Shown here in pieces: positions 1-12,260 of a DNA stretch of 64,000 nt (within the stretch, counting starts at the first letter, position 1; each line of letters begins with the position of its first letter). Under the pieces are notes generated by a model. It did not search any database and was not told the origin of the DNA. It saw nothing but the letters and a program-made list of their open reading frames with translations. A program made the translations under genes and the position numbers. Location: the NCBI GenBank assembly GCA_023653785.1, contig JAMKCH010036035.1:1-64000 (forward strand), read 5' to 3'. Source of the stretch: Ophioderma brevispina. Lineage: Eukaryota; Echinodermata; Ophiuroidea; Amphilepidida; Ophiodermatidae.

Positions 1-312
1 AAATCTGATGAGGAGGGTAGCTGGTTACCCTGGTAGAATGAAAAAGAAGATCTACCTACAAGGGCGTCAGCTCAGGAGAGCTATTGGAGGCCATCCAGCA
101 CATGCTGCCTTGTATGGTGGGCATTGTTGCCCAAAGGCTAGGCCCACCGCCGAAAACTGTGGATTGGCGTCAGGAAAGGCATCCGGTCAATTATCTTTTG
201 CTCCAATAAATCCTCCCAAAGCAGTATTGCTGAGTGTGAGGTGTATCCGGCCACCCCCGTTAACGGGGACAAAACCGAATTTAAAACTTTGGTTTAACTA
301 TTAAACTAACTA
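1..312 (+). repeat. SINE-like element ending in the LINE-type 3' tail
   Basis: The sequence matches, in the opposite orientation, the element at 29738-30085: both contain GAGGAGGGTAGCTGGTTACC, the AAGAAGATC-ACCTACAAGGG segment and a stretch beginning CAATTATCTTTTGCTCC. It ends with a tail containing the palindrome CCCCGTTAACGGGG followed by AACTTTGGTTTA. The same tail ends the non-LTR retrotransposons at 48.7 and 61.2 kb. The element is cut by the window start. No RT is visible in it. Confidence 0.65.
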
Positions 313-744
313 ACTGGTACTCCCCTTACATTATAGAAGTTCTGTCGGTTTCTACACACATATGATGCAGCAGGGTGTTATCATGAGGGGACTGAGCACA
401 CTTCTTCTGGCCAACATTTGTTGAAACCTCCCATCTGACTCATGTCCCAATTTCTGGAAAAGAATTTGTCCTCCCATCTAGAAAATAATATCTGAATCTT
501 ATGTCTGTTTCAGCTCACAGACAACAAAAGGGCTGGGAGAGAGATTACAGCAGTTGACAGGTGGAATTTGCTCTAACAATTTTTAGGGAACATCTTATCA
601 TAGTACAAACAGACCTCTCCAAGTTGAGCAACAACCAAATTTGGAATTCAGTGATGGTTACATTTTGTGCATCTATACATCACACAATGGCAGTAATTAC
701 TGCAAAGAATAATTGTGGTATGTAATTAAGGTGGTCGCCATATC
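313..744. other. AT-rich sequence, no gene seen
   Basis: No convincing coding exon, repeat match or structural RNA was recognised here. Confidence 0.4.
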
Positions 745-799
745 CTTTGGTTCATATCCAATTTAGTTCATTAGGTATTCAACTTAAGGTTGTTGACCC

Positions 800-1125
800 A
801 ATTCAATTATATAAAACTTATCTTGATTGAATGACCATGATCCCAATACCCCATCTGGAAAGTTTCACACTGATATTCAACCCATTTTGACATGAGAACT
901 AAAAATTAGATTTTGTAGGTCCATCGAATACTGTGTAAAATTAATATTGGTCAACAAAAATGGGGCACCTTTTTCATTCATAACATCCAAACCAAACCCC
1001 TTTTAGATCTAATATTTCACAGGGTAAATGAGAAAAAATACTAGATTTTGTCAAACACCAAAATGTTAGACTACTTCAGGTACAATCTCGGTCCAGGGAC
1101 AAGGCTTGGCCATGAACCTTTAACA
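800..1125 (+). repeat. interspersed repeat family F, copy 1
   Basis: Shares a long core with copies at 28450-28765 (reverse), 29555-29737 plus 30095-30300 (split) and 39595-39935: TTGAATGACCATGAT, CATTTTGACATGAGAACTAA, GTGTAAAATTAATATTGGTC and ACAGGGTAAATGAG. No terminal structure or coding capacity was identified. Confidence 0.7.
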
Positions 1126-1452
1126 TACAGACATCCAGACACATCCTTTTCCCCCTTCTTCCCATTGTGCACTTTCGTGGGGGAGGGGTACTTCAAAGAT
1201 ATCCTTGACACTCAACATCTGTGTATGCCAAAGGTCTGCTTTTAATTCAACATTTTCGAACTCAGACTTGAGGACGAGAATGACATGCTCAGAAGCACTC
1301 CTCTTGAAAAAGTGTACTCAAGTGGGAAGAAAGCAAAAAGGTCTATACAGCACCAGAAGCCATTTTGGTCTATCACTCTACCAAGTTTGAAATTCACAGG
1401 TTGTTGTATTTTGTTAGTACAGTGGATTTTTGACATCATACAGTGTGAGTCA

Positions 1453-2540
1453 ATAAAAACCCTACATTCAGAATAAAAAATAATTAAAATAGCTAAGAAT
1501 TATATTTGCTCAAATGTTAGCTTTGGTTATAAATAGGGATACACAGGCTTTCAGAAAACTTTTATTTGGTGTCATTTGGACTTTAGAGGAAGAAGTTATG
1601 CCTATTTTGCTGAGAGACGTAAACATCCCGTTTGGCCGATTTTGAGCCAAACAAAGATGCATCGTTTACATAGAGTAACACGGTCTTCAGCAGTGATTTG
1701 AGTAAAAACACTTAACACCAAAGTAATGTTAAACAATAGAAGGTGGGAGAGTAATTGAAGGATTATAAAAATAATATCCCGGAGATTACAAAAGAAAATG
1801 ATGAGTAAAATGTTCAATTTCCCAAATAAGAAAGTCAAGACAGCTGGTGTAAGACCACAGTTTACTTTGGTTCAGCAGGATTTCATGGTTTTAACCTACA
1901 ACGAAACTTGGGAACCAAAGCGAAACCATAGAAGGTTTTGTATTCCGCTTGAAAAAACAGTGCGATATTTAATTTTTAAGTTTTATTTACAGAAAACTTC
2001 AGCTTTAGTTCTTCTCGCAATTTAAGGATGCTGAGTATACTGTATTTGTGCAAAATAATTACCTTAGAGATGTAAAACAAAAATCTCTGAGCAGTTTCAT
2101 TATGTTCATGAACTGAGACATTGATATGGAGTGATTTTCAATAACTGACTCTTTATGATTGAACAATGGTAATTTAATATGATGAAGATATTTTACTTAT
2201 AATTATGTTACACAATAGACCGTTTTATTCAACTGATATGTTTTTGTTGAGAAGAAATCGATACCATCTGAAATTTCATGTGTGAATTGCCTTTGCTATA
2301 ACATGTTATGGTATACGTCGGTGTCAGTCTCTCCGCATAATATGGCTAAAATCGGCCAAACAGAATTTTTAGGTCTCTCCGCAAAATTGACATAGTTTCT
2401 GAACCCAAAGTCTGAAAGACACCAAATAAAAATCTTCTGATAGCCTGTTTATCCCTGTAAACAACCAAAGCAAACATTCAAGCAAAAATAACGTTTAACC
2501 TTTGAAGAAAAATCTTTCCGGAATGTAGGGTTTTTATTTA
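1453..2540. mobile_element. DNA transposon remnant with ~200-bp terminal inverted repeats
   Basis: The left 200 bases (from CAATAAAAACCCTACATTC) reappear inverted at the right end (GAATGTAGGGTTTTTATTT). Shared internal landmarks include CTTTTATTTGGTGTC with its inverse, AACAGGC/ACAGGC, and TTTGGCCGATTTT near the inner edges. The inside has no transposase-like frame, so it is non-autonomous or decayed. Confidence 0.7.
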
Positions 2541-3053
2541 TACACAGACATCCATCATGTAGGATAACACAAGCTCCTTCAATCATGTGGGGACAAAATT
2601 CAATGTGGCAATAAGCCCTTCTCAATTCTTACTATGCATGTCCGACTTTTTGCCTGGTGTAAAGATTATAACCCACTTCCGATTCCCTGTATACTTAAAT
2701 GGTGTCCCCTTCACAGTGTAGATAATTGTCTGCAATACAACATCACTGCATTCACTGTGACGGTGAAGAACCACCAATTTTGACCAGGAATTATATAAAT
2801 GCTGGTATAGTTTCAGTTGTATCTTTTGGCTCAAATTGAGTTATTCGCTGCTGCACGGCGACTGCTCTTACCTGGGCTCAATGCACTTTTCCGCTACTCC
2901 GGACGCAGAAACCAATTCATCTTGACCACCAACCCACGCGCACAGCATTGAAACTCATTTCCTTAAAGGCCTATCTTTGATTTGCTATATCAGAAATCGA
3001 AAAAATCAATCCAAAGATCAGATTTTTTGCATGTTTGTATAGTATGTGTTATC

Positions 3054-3438
3054 TTAAGGTGTTGTTTCCGATTTATGTGTAGGGTTCTCCTACCTTGATA
3101 CTGAGAGCCTGGCACTTCACATACACCCCCCCAATCCCCCCCAAAGGGGTTTTACCGGGTGGGAAACAAACTTGCGTTTTGATGGTAGACGCATAATGCA
3201 TGTTGCAAACCTATTCATACTGTGCTAATAAGTGGTTAACACTAAACTGCGGTTTTTTGTTTTTATCTTGGGAAGACATGGAATTCACTGGCTCAATGTC
3301 AGGACGACAATGAGAAAAATACTGCCCTTTCTCTGATATCAAAATCGATACTACTTCCGGGTAATCAGTGGGTCCCAAAGACGATCGAACACACACCTTT
3401 AACATACCCTACAAGTGGTCAGAACCGAAAGCACCTAA
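3054..3438. mobile_element. MITE, TTAAGGTG-ended family (copy 1)
   Basis: Begins TTAAGGTGTTGTTTCCGATT and ends AGAACCGAAAGCACCTAATA, a degraded inverted pair. The interior, including an AAACAAACTTGCGTTTTGAT-like stretch and a CTGGCACTTCACATAC-like stretch, corresponds to the reverse of the element at 9676-9997. Confidence 0.65.
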
Positions 3439-4006
3439 TAAGACAAACGGGTATTTTCTTCATTCCTGTCCTAACGGACACTTATTACTACACGCAATCG
3501 AATGGTGATTCGTATCTTTGAACACTGTCGTTTCTGCCTTAACTGTCAATTTCTCACTTGGAAAAATTACCTTACAAGATTCGCCGACTTGTCTTATCCC
3601 TTCATTTTTAAGGCTATTCCTGCAATTTCCAAATATTTTGACTCTCTTGGATAGATCACTGATAGTGTTTTATTCATCAATGGCAGCATCACAATAATTT
3701 GGTAGTCGTCTGACTTTGGCACTCGGGAACAATGGGTACTAATGTGTAATTTTAATCAACTAAGTGAGAAAACTCTATACAATGCCAAAATAAAACAAAT
3801 ATTTGCTATTTTCCCTATACCCCTCGACCCAGAGAGGTGTGATAAAACAAATATTACATGGGTTATATCGGGGAATATGGCACACTATTTTCCTAGGTAC
3901 TGGCTAAGGGCCTATCACCCCTCATCCCTTCGGGTTCGTTTGATATTCCCATACCCTTACCTCTGGAAATAGTATACACATATCTACGAACATGAGAGTC
4001 TCTTGT

Positions 4007-4113
4007 TAAAACTATGGACCCGAGGTGACGGGCAATAGTGCTTATTATTGCTTAGGGGCGCAGCCCCGAATCAAAATAGCACTATTGCTCACCGAGGGAA
4101 CGCATAGTTTTTA
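4007..4113. repeat. foldback hairpin element
   Basis: Arm one begins AAAACTATGGACCCGAGGTG and arm two is its near reverse complement ending ATAGTTTT, separated by a GGGGCGCAGCCCCGA mini-hairpin. Arms of about 35 bp contain GGGCAATAGTGCT and AGCACTATTGCTC. This is the shape of a very short palindromic MITE. Confidence 0.75.
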
Positions 4114-4871
4114 AACGGATGCTCGAATAAAGGCGTATTTATATTTGTGTTATATACGTCTTCATATCTTCATTGTTCATTGATTGGTAAGAGATTTTAT
4201 TAATGAGGTAAAATTGAGATTTAGCCTAGCCTACCCTAGCCTACCAGCATGACCCATGCCGGCAGTTAATATTGCAGTGTTGTCGTCAGCCTTGGCCTAC
4301 TTACAGACTAAACCCATCAAACATGGACAGACTGATCTTAATCTGCTTTTTAGTGTTCACACTTTGTCATTTCTTGATCACTTAACACTGGAATCTTGCC
4401 TGATTTGTAGCCGTACCGTCAACTCACTGCATTTTCGCCTGTAATCCATGTTTGACAATTAGTTTTTAGATTATCATGCGAACACAGGGCTGAGCATTGT
4501 AATATTTTTTCTCGTTATCTTTTGTATGTTGTCAGCCTTCATATTATATCATCATCCTAAATGAGTACGTCAACGTTCCTTTGTTACTATTTTACAAACT
4601 ACGTCATGAGTAGTGTGCAAAATTAAACCCAAATATACTTTTTGGAAGCCGTAAATATTTCTTTTGAGAGCCGTAAATAGTTCTTTTGAGAGCTCGTAAA
4701 TAGTCTTTCTGCAGAATGGTATTTTTATTTGATCATGTGTTGCACTTTTAACCAATCAATGACAGAATATATGACTACGTTATATAATGTGCTGCTAATT
4801 TCCATCTAACCATGTAGTATCGTATATTACTTGCTCCTACATGTAGTAACAGACAATCTTGATGGGTTACA

Positions 4872-5293
4872 GTGAAAGCTGAAGTGAGCCCTCAGTGGGA
4901 AAGAATTGCCAACACTGAGTGGAAAGTAGCTTATAGGCCACACCACACATTTGAAACTGAAATCTCACTTGCATTGAAAGGCTATAATGGAAAATGTCTT
5001 CGGATCGTCAGTTGCATACATGGTTTACTAATAAAAACACTTAATCTTGGCAATGGTAATTCCATGCAATATAAATAACCATTGCAATAATTATATATGA
5101 TAATATTAATATTAAACTTGCATGGATTTGATTTTTTCAGTAGCTCCTAAGGTTCCCAAAGAGTTTTCACCAGGTAGCCTAAACTCTGTACACCAATTCC
5201 CATAGATGATTTTGAGGTGGAGCACCACCCGGAGACTAATTTTGTGCGATATGATGAAGTGGCTCTTAATCAGTGTGTAGTCAGGGATCCTAT
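4872..5293 (+). other. unrecognised coding-like stretch with broken frame
   Basis: A 68-codon frame starts at 4872 (MKAEVSPQWERIANTEWK...). After a gap, 5140-5190 reads VPKEFSPGSLNSVHQFP, and one base out of frame 5193-5290 reads DDFEVEHHPETNFVRYDEVA then LNQCVVRDPISG before a TAG. The amino acid composition looks protein-like rather than random and the two parts join if one base is lost near 5191. I do not recognise a family. It could be a decayed transposon protein or an exon pair with an indel. Confidence 0.3.
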
Positions 5294-5529
5294 ATCGGGA
5301 TAGGCCACTTGATCAAGAAAGTGGAGGCATACTGCGTGAAATCTGTGACTCACAGATCGCCGGTCGTACATGTGGCTGTTTAATGTTTATATGTGCCATC
5401 CTTGGTCAACTATGTCATAGTAAGATGAGAAGCGCTAGGGGCCGCCACGTAAACTCGTCAATCAAGAAGATTATAGTATGTGTGCGCTTTATTCTGTCAA
5501 AGTATTTATCTAAGTTTATTACAAACAAA

Positions 5530-5625
5530 CTTATCTTCTGGCGGCTCGAGTTGCTTGGCGTGCATGCATAGGCATTAGTCTTGTAATCTAAAAGTTGTGG
5601 GTTCAATTCCAATTCTGACGAAAAT
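5530..5625 (+). repeat. tRNA-derived (tRNA-Thr-like) fragment or SINE head
   Basis: A B-box-like GGGTTCAATTCC lies downstream of an anticodon-like loop CTTGTAA. The acceptor stem does not pair well, so it is a decayed tRNA or SINE head rather than a working tRNA gene. Confidence 0.45.
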
Positions 5626-5724
5626 TTTTAATCTATTATTTTTAGACTAGAGATTGCCAATGGAAACTTCAGAGTCGGCTAGACTGCGATTTGCACGTTA
5701 AGTATAGGGTTTACCATGGTCGCC

Positions 5725-6165
5725 CCAACCCACAGCTGTTTGAGTCTCATTTCTTATGACAAAACGAGAATAAACAAAAAATATCACCGGGTGACCCACT
5801 TTTTTGACAACGGATTTGGAGTAGTTATACCAGTATCTACCTCCTGTGTAAATTTGATGAAATTTCATTGCGGGCAAATACGGATTTTTCCATCATAAAA
5901 AAAAAATTCTTGTTTACACACGTCTTTTCTTAGGGGAATAGGCATATAGAGGGCGCTATAACATACAAATTTATGACTTTGTAGGCCTATATGGCAAGAT
6001 TCCCCGCAATGGATTTTTTCTGATGTTTGCGGTGGTAATAGCTCTATGCATGCCCCTCCTTAACTCAGTTGTCACAAATTGTGTCGACCATTGTTAAAAT
6101 GCTCTAACAATAAAGAGACAATTTTCAGGGGTCAAACACCTGTGAGCCGCTTGTGTACACGTACA
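5725..6165 (+). repeat. interspersed repeat family G, copy 1
   Basis: Contains CACAGCTGTTTGAGTCTCAT, ATATAGAGGGCGCTATAACA and GGCAAGATTCCCCGCAATGG and ends near GGGGTCAAACACCTGTGAG. The family is also at 36470-36822 plus 38930-39003 (interrupted by an insertion), and in reverse at 26078-26276 and 27085-27450. No coding capacity or terminal repeats seen. Confidence 0.75.
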
Positions 6166-6929
6166 TGAATTCGGTGACTCATCCAACTTGCCTCTGGTGC
6201 AGCTATTGCCATCAAATCAACTATAGGCAATTTGTACAGTTTCCGCTCTCCAGGTTAGTTAAAGGTCTTAATGACTTCCCCATTTAAGCTATGCCACCTA
6301 CACCACTCGGACCCATGGTTCACACTAGGTTTTGAAAGAGTGCGTCACTGGACACAAATTTGTTTCCCTGAGTTCAGAAGTGCTTCGACTTCAAAATTAT
6401 ATGCGTTGTCCACGTTTTTAATTAACAGGTTTGAGCACATTAAATGCTTTGGTGTTTTGCACTACCAGTACTGCAAACAATCCATAACTCCATTCCAAAC
6501 CTGACTGGGCATATTGGAAAGTAATGACCCTGATTGACCCTTAACTCCAAAGAATTCTGGAGTACTGAATACCCTTGGGACGGTGAGAGAGGGTAGTGAA
6601 CTTAAAAAGATGTAACTACCGAGTGCAAATTTGAAACCTTTTTATTTTCACAGATTTGCTACATTGTATTTAATAGTAACAGAATAATTATGTTTGATTG
6701 AAAATGATACATAATTGTGACCATGTGCCAGATCAAACTCTGTGATTTTGTGTAGTTTAAGTGGCTATTTTTGTTTGGCGTCCACATAGACGCCAAAATT
6801 TTACTCTATCTAGACCAAAGTGCGCCCACCTTTAAAAAAATCGTCATATACGCAAAAACGCACACGAATGTGCACCCTGCCGACCTACAATGGCATGGAT
6901 TCTGCTGTCGCAGGGGTCGTAATCTATTT

Positions 6930-7060
6930 CATACTACTGCAGCAAGATAGCTTAATCAGGTATGCGCTCGACTCCAGTGTATCTCATCCATGCGTATAGG
7001 CTTCGTTCGAGCCCTGTGAATTCAGCTATATGGTAATTTCCCGGTGGACAATAATTAACC
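6930..7060 (+). repeat. tRNA-derived SINE head
   Basis: A-box-like TAGCTTAATCAGG and B-box-like GTTCGAGCCC are about 55 bases apart, consistent with an RNA polymerase III internal promoter. The following bases include GGACAATAATTAACCGCTTG. Sequence continues to about 7300 with no other family recognised. Confidence 0.5.
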
Positions 7061-7299
7061 GCTTGAATTGTTCCTATTTAACCCATGCGATATGGGGAGC
7101 TGGTCCCGGCTGCGATGGTATCTCGATTAATGTTTGGCTTGATAAGGGAAAGCGCTGATCCCGATCGGCTGCATCCCCTTGAAATGATGCGAAATGTTCA
7201 TGGTATGGATGCGCCACAGTTATCAGCGGCCATTTGTGAAGGGCTTAGAGGCCAATACATACGGCGCTATAAAAATCTCTGCTATTATTAGTAATATAT

Positions 7300-9670
7300 T
7301 ACTATGTCATGCCTAAGTTGACCAATTTGTCCAAAGCACGGTGTAACGGTATAAAAGGTCTGTTATGTATGACCATACCTCCTGAAGTTAGATACACGTA
7401 GGGTGCGCCCAAGTTTGGGGATGGGCCATTGAGTGTCTGTATCCCGATTTATTTAAGATCTCTTTTTAAACAGGCGAATGATGTAGCTCACCCTTCCTTG
7501 CCTCGTTCCGGTCAACATCAGTTTATTGTTTTTGTGGGAATCAGAGGAGGGCGGGTTGGTGTAGGTGCTCATCCACCCCCTTTCACCCTGTGCGGCCCGT
7601 GTTGGATTCCATGGGAGCAGTGTTGTCCCGTGAATTTGGTTGCCGATCCATGTCCGTTCTCGCAGGTTTTCTCCAGAACTTCAGTTTCCTCCTGCATCTT
7701 AAAATGCCTTCTTTCCACAAAGCTTTTCCTTGGCCCGTTCTGGATTACTCGATTGTTGTAGCATCCTATTAGCGCTCCACAGCGTCACCCTCAGCACTTT
7801 GAACAGTGGATTTGTCGCATGTTGTAAGAATTCCATATTATTTTTTATACATGTACGGCCAAGTCATAGTATTGTGTGTAAAACTAAAATATAATAAAGC
7901 AGGTTTGAATATACCCTCGGTATGGGTTTCAACATGCACCTAATACATAAGAAACAAGTTAACTGATTTTTGTTATGGCAACTGCATTATTACTCTTCAA
8001 AGTTAAATAACAGGGCCAAAGTGGTTTCAAGGTATGAGTTCTAATTTAACAAATTAATTTATTATTCAATGGATTGTGGTTCTAGTATAGTTTCAAAGTA
8101 CCCAATGAATGAAACCAAAACTTCTTTGTTCTTAAGAATACTAAAGTTTCTCTCTGGGTTTGACTTGATTCCAACTCTGGTTTTACTTGAAGAGTTTGTC
8201 ACCAGTGACCAAGGGAGGGTTCCTATGCTGCAGAATTTTTTTTACTTTTTGTTTATAACATGTAAGGGAACATTTCCTGCACCTAAAATTTCACAGATAC
8301 TTCTACCATCAAAACTCATAATGTAAGTGGGGACGAGGGTTGTCGCTCCGGTCACCACCTTTTAAAGGGACATACATAATGGCATGAAAAAAAAAATTCA
8401 ACATAATGAAATGAACCGTACTGAATCACTTCCACAAATTTGAAACAATTTTGGATGGTTACAGTCTGTAAAAAACAGCAATAGTTTGTGCGATTCCTGC
8501 CACGGAAATCAAGGTGTTTGACATCCCTGCCATAATTTACAGTGTACTAGCATCTATTGTGACACAATTCAAAATAATTCAGCCTGGGATTCAGACACTC
8601 TTTCTTCAGGCTTGTATTAAGATCTTATCTGGCAAGTGGAAGGTGAATATACAATAGCAATGGTCTGTGAGCGATGATTGCAGGCTTTTCAAGTTTGATC
8701 AATGCTGGGCAGTAACCTCAGGCATCCCTTGGTTGAGAAGTGAGCTTATAAGGAAAATATTAGTGTTCTTTTTCCTTTTTCACAAATGTACACCCAATTG
8801 TTTTCAATTTGTGGAAGTGATTTTAGTGAGTGGTCCATTTCATTATGTTGAATACTTTTCACGCCATTGTGTTCCCTTTATGACGGTCACTCTTTATAAA
8901 TTTCTCAAAATTCTCATAGCCATGGCCTTGATATTAGGATTTTCCACAATTTCATTTACACATGAAAATAGAACCAAACAAAGGATTAGTATGTTGGAAT
9001 TGCATGTGCAAACACCTTTCTTACACTGGGGCCGAATTAGCGTGGGCCTACCACCACAACACTAGAATATCAAATTCTGACAACAAAAGGACCAGTCCAC
9101 ATAGTCACTGATATCACAATGTATATTTCTACCGAATCTACCATCCCATTTCTTTGACATTGTACAAAAATAACATTGGGATGGTGAAACTGTCATACTA
9201 GACACTATCAATACCTCAACATCCTTTTGGTTTCTATTTTAGTATTGCTTTGGTTTCATTTGGTATATACAGTATTCATTTTACAAGCCAATACCAACAA
9301 AAGACTCACGTACACTGTTGTTATCAAAACAATGGGAAAGCTTGTTATCCTTCACCAGTATAAACATTAAATTTAGCATGTTTCGGTGAATATGGAGAAT
9401 CCCAGGGTTTATAATTGTTTACATTTTTGTAAGGAAAAAACTATATTAGACACATTTGGCCCTGTAATGACAAAATATTTTATCTCATATCTTGTTGACA
9501 AGCAGTAATTAACAGTGTCTCAAAAATGTTACATATATCATCACTTATGTATATAATATATATTGTACAATCTACATTAACAGATTTCTCCAAATTAAGT
9601 ATCTTTCTGCTACATTTCTGACAACTTTCAGTTCCCATTATCACTTGTTTTCTCACTTACAAGAGTGCAA
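7300..9670. other. AT-rich sequence, no gene supported
   Basis: Contains open frames of up to 132 codons (8667-9065) with no recognisable domain, no splice context and hydrophobic low-complexity composition. It lies 3' of POLD1 on the minus strand, past its terminal exon, and could be intergenic. Confidence 0.4.
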
Positions 9671-9675
9671 ATCAC

Positions 9676-9997
9676 TTAAAGGTGCTTGTTCCGATTTAAC
9701 CAGAAGTAGTACCAAGTTTGAAATCAGATGAAAGGCCATATTTTTCTCATTCTCCTCATGAAATTTCAGCTTCCAAATCCATTTCTTTCCCAAGACACTG
9801 ACAAAAAATGCCATTTTAATGGTTAACCATCAATATTAGCACAGTAGTGAACAGGGTGTTGCACAATACATTATCACGTCTAGCTTCAAAACCGCAAGTT
9901 TGTTTCCTACGGTAATTGGTGGTCAGCGTATACAAGTGTCAGGCACCCATATCAAGTAGAGAACACGATAGACAAAAATCGGAACAAACACCTCTGA
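9676..9997. mobile_element. MITE, TTAAAGGTG-ended family (copy 2)
   Basis: Starts TTAAAGGTGCTTGTTCCGAT and ends ATCGGAACAAACACCTCTGA, an inverted pair of about 20 bp. The interior contains AACCGCAAGTTTGTTTCCT, shared with the element at 3054-3438 in reverse. Confidence 0.75.
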
Positions 9998-10914
9998 ATG
10001 GACAAAAGCATGCATGAAGTCTCAAGAGGTTTTCCCTCCAGGCAAAGCTAGTAATTTTATGCAATCAATCACGAACAAATTGCAAAAGAATTCATTCTAA
10101 GACATCTCTATGAGGTCCTTACAACTTACAGAAAATCAGAAAAAATACTTTGCAGGGTAAAACTTTTAACAGTTTTCTCCTGCAAAGAGTTTTTTTATTT
10201 AAAATTAAGGGGTAAGATTAACACAGGCAAAGTTAAAGTAAAATCATGTTAAAATGTACTGATTTCAAACAATTTGTCTTGCTGTAAAGAACTAAAGAGG
10301 CATTGTTCTCCCAGTTTCAAACCTTTACTTACACTAGTATAGGTAGGTTCAAGATCATCCTGGGTAAAAAAAATAACACAATGCTCAGATTTTGGTGAAA
10401 CTAGTTTCCTATGATTCCTCTCGTCATACTAGTACTTAAAGAAAATGCTCAACTCTTTTGATAACTGCTCCATCTGCAAATTTCTGGGCAAGACACTGTC
10501 ACTATATATATGCACCATTCACACTGTAAAATAGTACAATTTTGGATCCTATGTAACAAGATGAACAATTTGACACCAATTTAGTCAGAACAGCATATGT
10601 TGGTACAATTTTACCCTGTGTTAATCTTCAAAGATTTTGCTGGGTTTTAATATATTGACAGGTGGTAAAATAAATTGTTGAAATAATATTTGTAAGTGAA
10701 ATTTAACTTTGCCTGGACTCTCTTGAATGTTTTGTTCTACAAGACCACCAAGAGTTGGCCTGTTCCTGTGGAGTACATAAAATCTCAAGTATGCGTTAAG
10801 CACGAGAAAGAAAATTACATGTTACCCCAGAATGGCATCTAAAAGCCAACTTGGATCTATGCGCTTGTTTGCGAATCCCTTGTAGGCCTTGGCCTGGGGG
10901 AGAATACCCTTTAC
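9998..10914. other. AT-rich sequence, no gene seen
   Basis: No coding exon or repeat match recognised. The 60-codon frame at 10621-10803 on the minus strand has no family resemblance. Confidence 0.4.
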
Positions 10915-11103
10915 CCAATAGCCGGGAGCAGAGCTACGTCAAATTGGGGTGAAAACAAAGGGGAAGCCCAGGAAATCCTGAATCGCGGTGAAAACAAACT
11001 GCGCAAAATGCGTCTTTAGCACATCGCATGACACTATGTGTGCAGTGAGTTGTTGCTGGGCAGATTTTCTCAGAACTCCCTAATGTCCACTCCCGGCTAT
11101 TGG
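10915..11103. mobile_element. small MITE with CCAATAGCCGGGAG termini
   Basis: The left end CCAATAGCCGGGAG is the reverse complement of the right end CTCCCGGCTATTGG. The element is 189 bp and non-coding. Confidence 0.7.
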
Positions 11104-11282
11104 CAGTTCTGTGATGAAACATGCATATGACAAGTGACTTCAAATTTCTTTGTCTGGAATATGAATACAGTACACTTTGGTATTATTTTTTTTAATTTTC
11201 TGCTCGGAATATGGTACACTCTGGAGCTAATTTGCTGCCATCTTGTACACTTACATAATGCTTTAAATGTCTATGGCCCAAG

Positions 11283-11380
11283 CGCTAATCAGTGGCGTAT
11301 CTTGGGGGAGGCTTTCGGGGCGCGCGCCCATGGAGGTTCATGCCAAAACATGCAAAATCAGCTTATTTTTGGCTATTAGA
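11283..11380 (+). repeat. interspersed repeat fragment, copy also at 18908-19085
   Basis: GTGGCGTATCTTGGGGGAGG, then CAAAACATGCAAAATCAGC and ATTAGAGG, parallel GTGGCGGCGATCTGGGGGG, CAAAACATGTAAAATCAGC and AATAGAGG at 18.9 kb. Confidence 0.55.
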
Positions 11381-11399
11381 GGAACTACTCCGTACTCAG

Positions 11400-11590
11400 T
11401 TGAATAATCATTCACTCGAGAAATGACAAAAAATTCATTACCTCGACTTGGAATAGAACCCGGGCCACATGCTTACTGAAGGAGAAGATGCTCGTAGCCG
11501 TCTGAGCCATTGAGACCTGATGGTATCGGATCGTTAAGATATGCCCGGGTTCGATTCTTGGTAAAGATAAATATTTTTTCTCTCATTTCT
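11400..11590. repeat. inverted pair of tRNA-SINE-like heads (foldback)
   Basis: On the minus strand an A-box-like TGGCTCAGACGG and a B-box-like GGGTTCTATTCC lie within 11415-11510; on the plus strand a second B-box GGGTTCGATTCTTGG follows near 11548. The two halves fold on each other through CCCGGGC and the flanking AT-rich sequence. Confidence 0.5.
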
Positions 11591-12260
11591 TGGTTAGTTC
11601 AAGGGGTAGAATAGTTATTGCTCACATGTTTAGAATGTCGGCAACTGGCCAGCTGATATGAATATGAGATAAAGTAAAAATATAATTTCCAGTTCTTTAT
11701 TAATTTGATTTTAAATCAAATTCTTCACATCATTTTTTGGGCCACCCTGTACATTCTTTTGCAAGCAGTTTAGGTTAAATTTTCCCCATAACCCTCTCAT
11801 ACTAAAAGGTAGTAAGCAGGAAAGAAATCAGAAGATAGTTTACTCCCTTTTGCACTATCATGGATAATGCCAGGGGGTAGGACATGCCAACCTAACAGCA
11901 ACAGCGAATTCAAAACAGCATCAACTTCCGGTGTAACCCGAGTGCTAGTCTTTTTCGAGGGCGCTCTTACGCATATCGAACGAATATTTAAATCTAAATG
12001 ACTGTTATTGGAAATTACACTATTTTGCAGAGGGGTTAATCCACTAACCCCGACAGATTTTGAAGTCGATAATTTATTCCTTAATTATCATGATATTACT
12101 AAAATGTATTTAGAGGAGATTTAGTAAATGCATGTAGCAGTTCCCCAAATTACCGTTTGGAATTCCCAATGCCCAAATTGAGCAGGTCATGTCCTACCCC
12201 CTGGATAATGCGACAAACCAACAGGGAGGGCGACACTGCTAACCCCCTGGGCACTACCAG

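Noticed and set aside
7085..7291. 68-codon plus-strand frame with GC-richer codons
   Set aside because: Directly follows a SINE head and has no recognisable domain; probably part of the SINE or chance.
8667..9065. 132-codon plus-strand frame
   Set aside because: No domain, no splice context, hydrophobic T-rich composition; likely chance.
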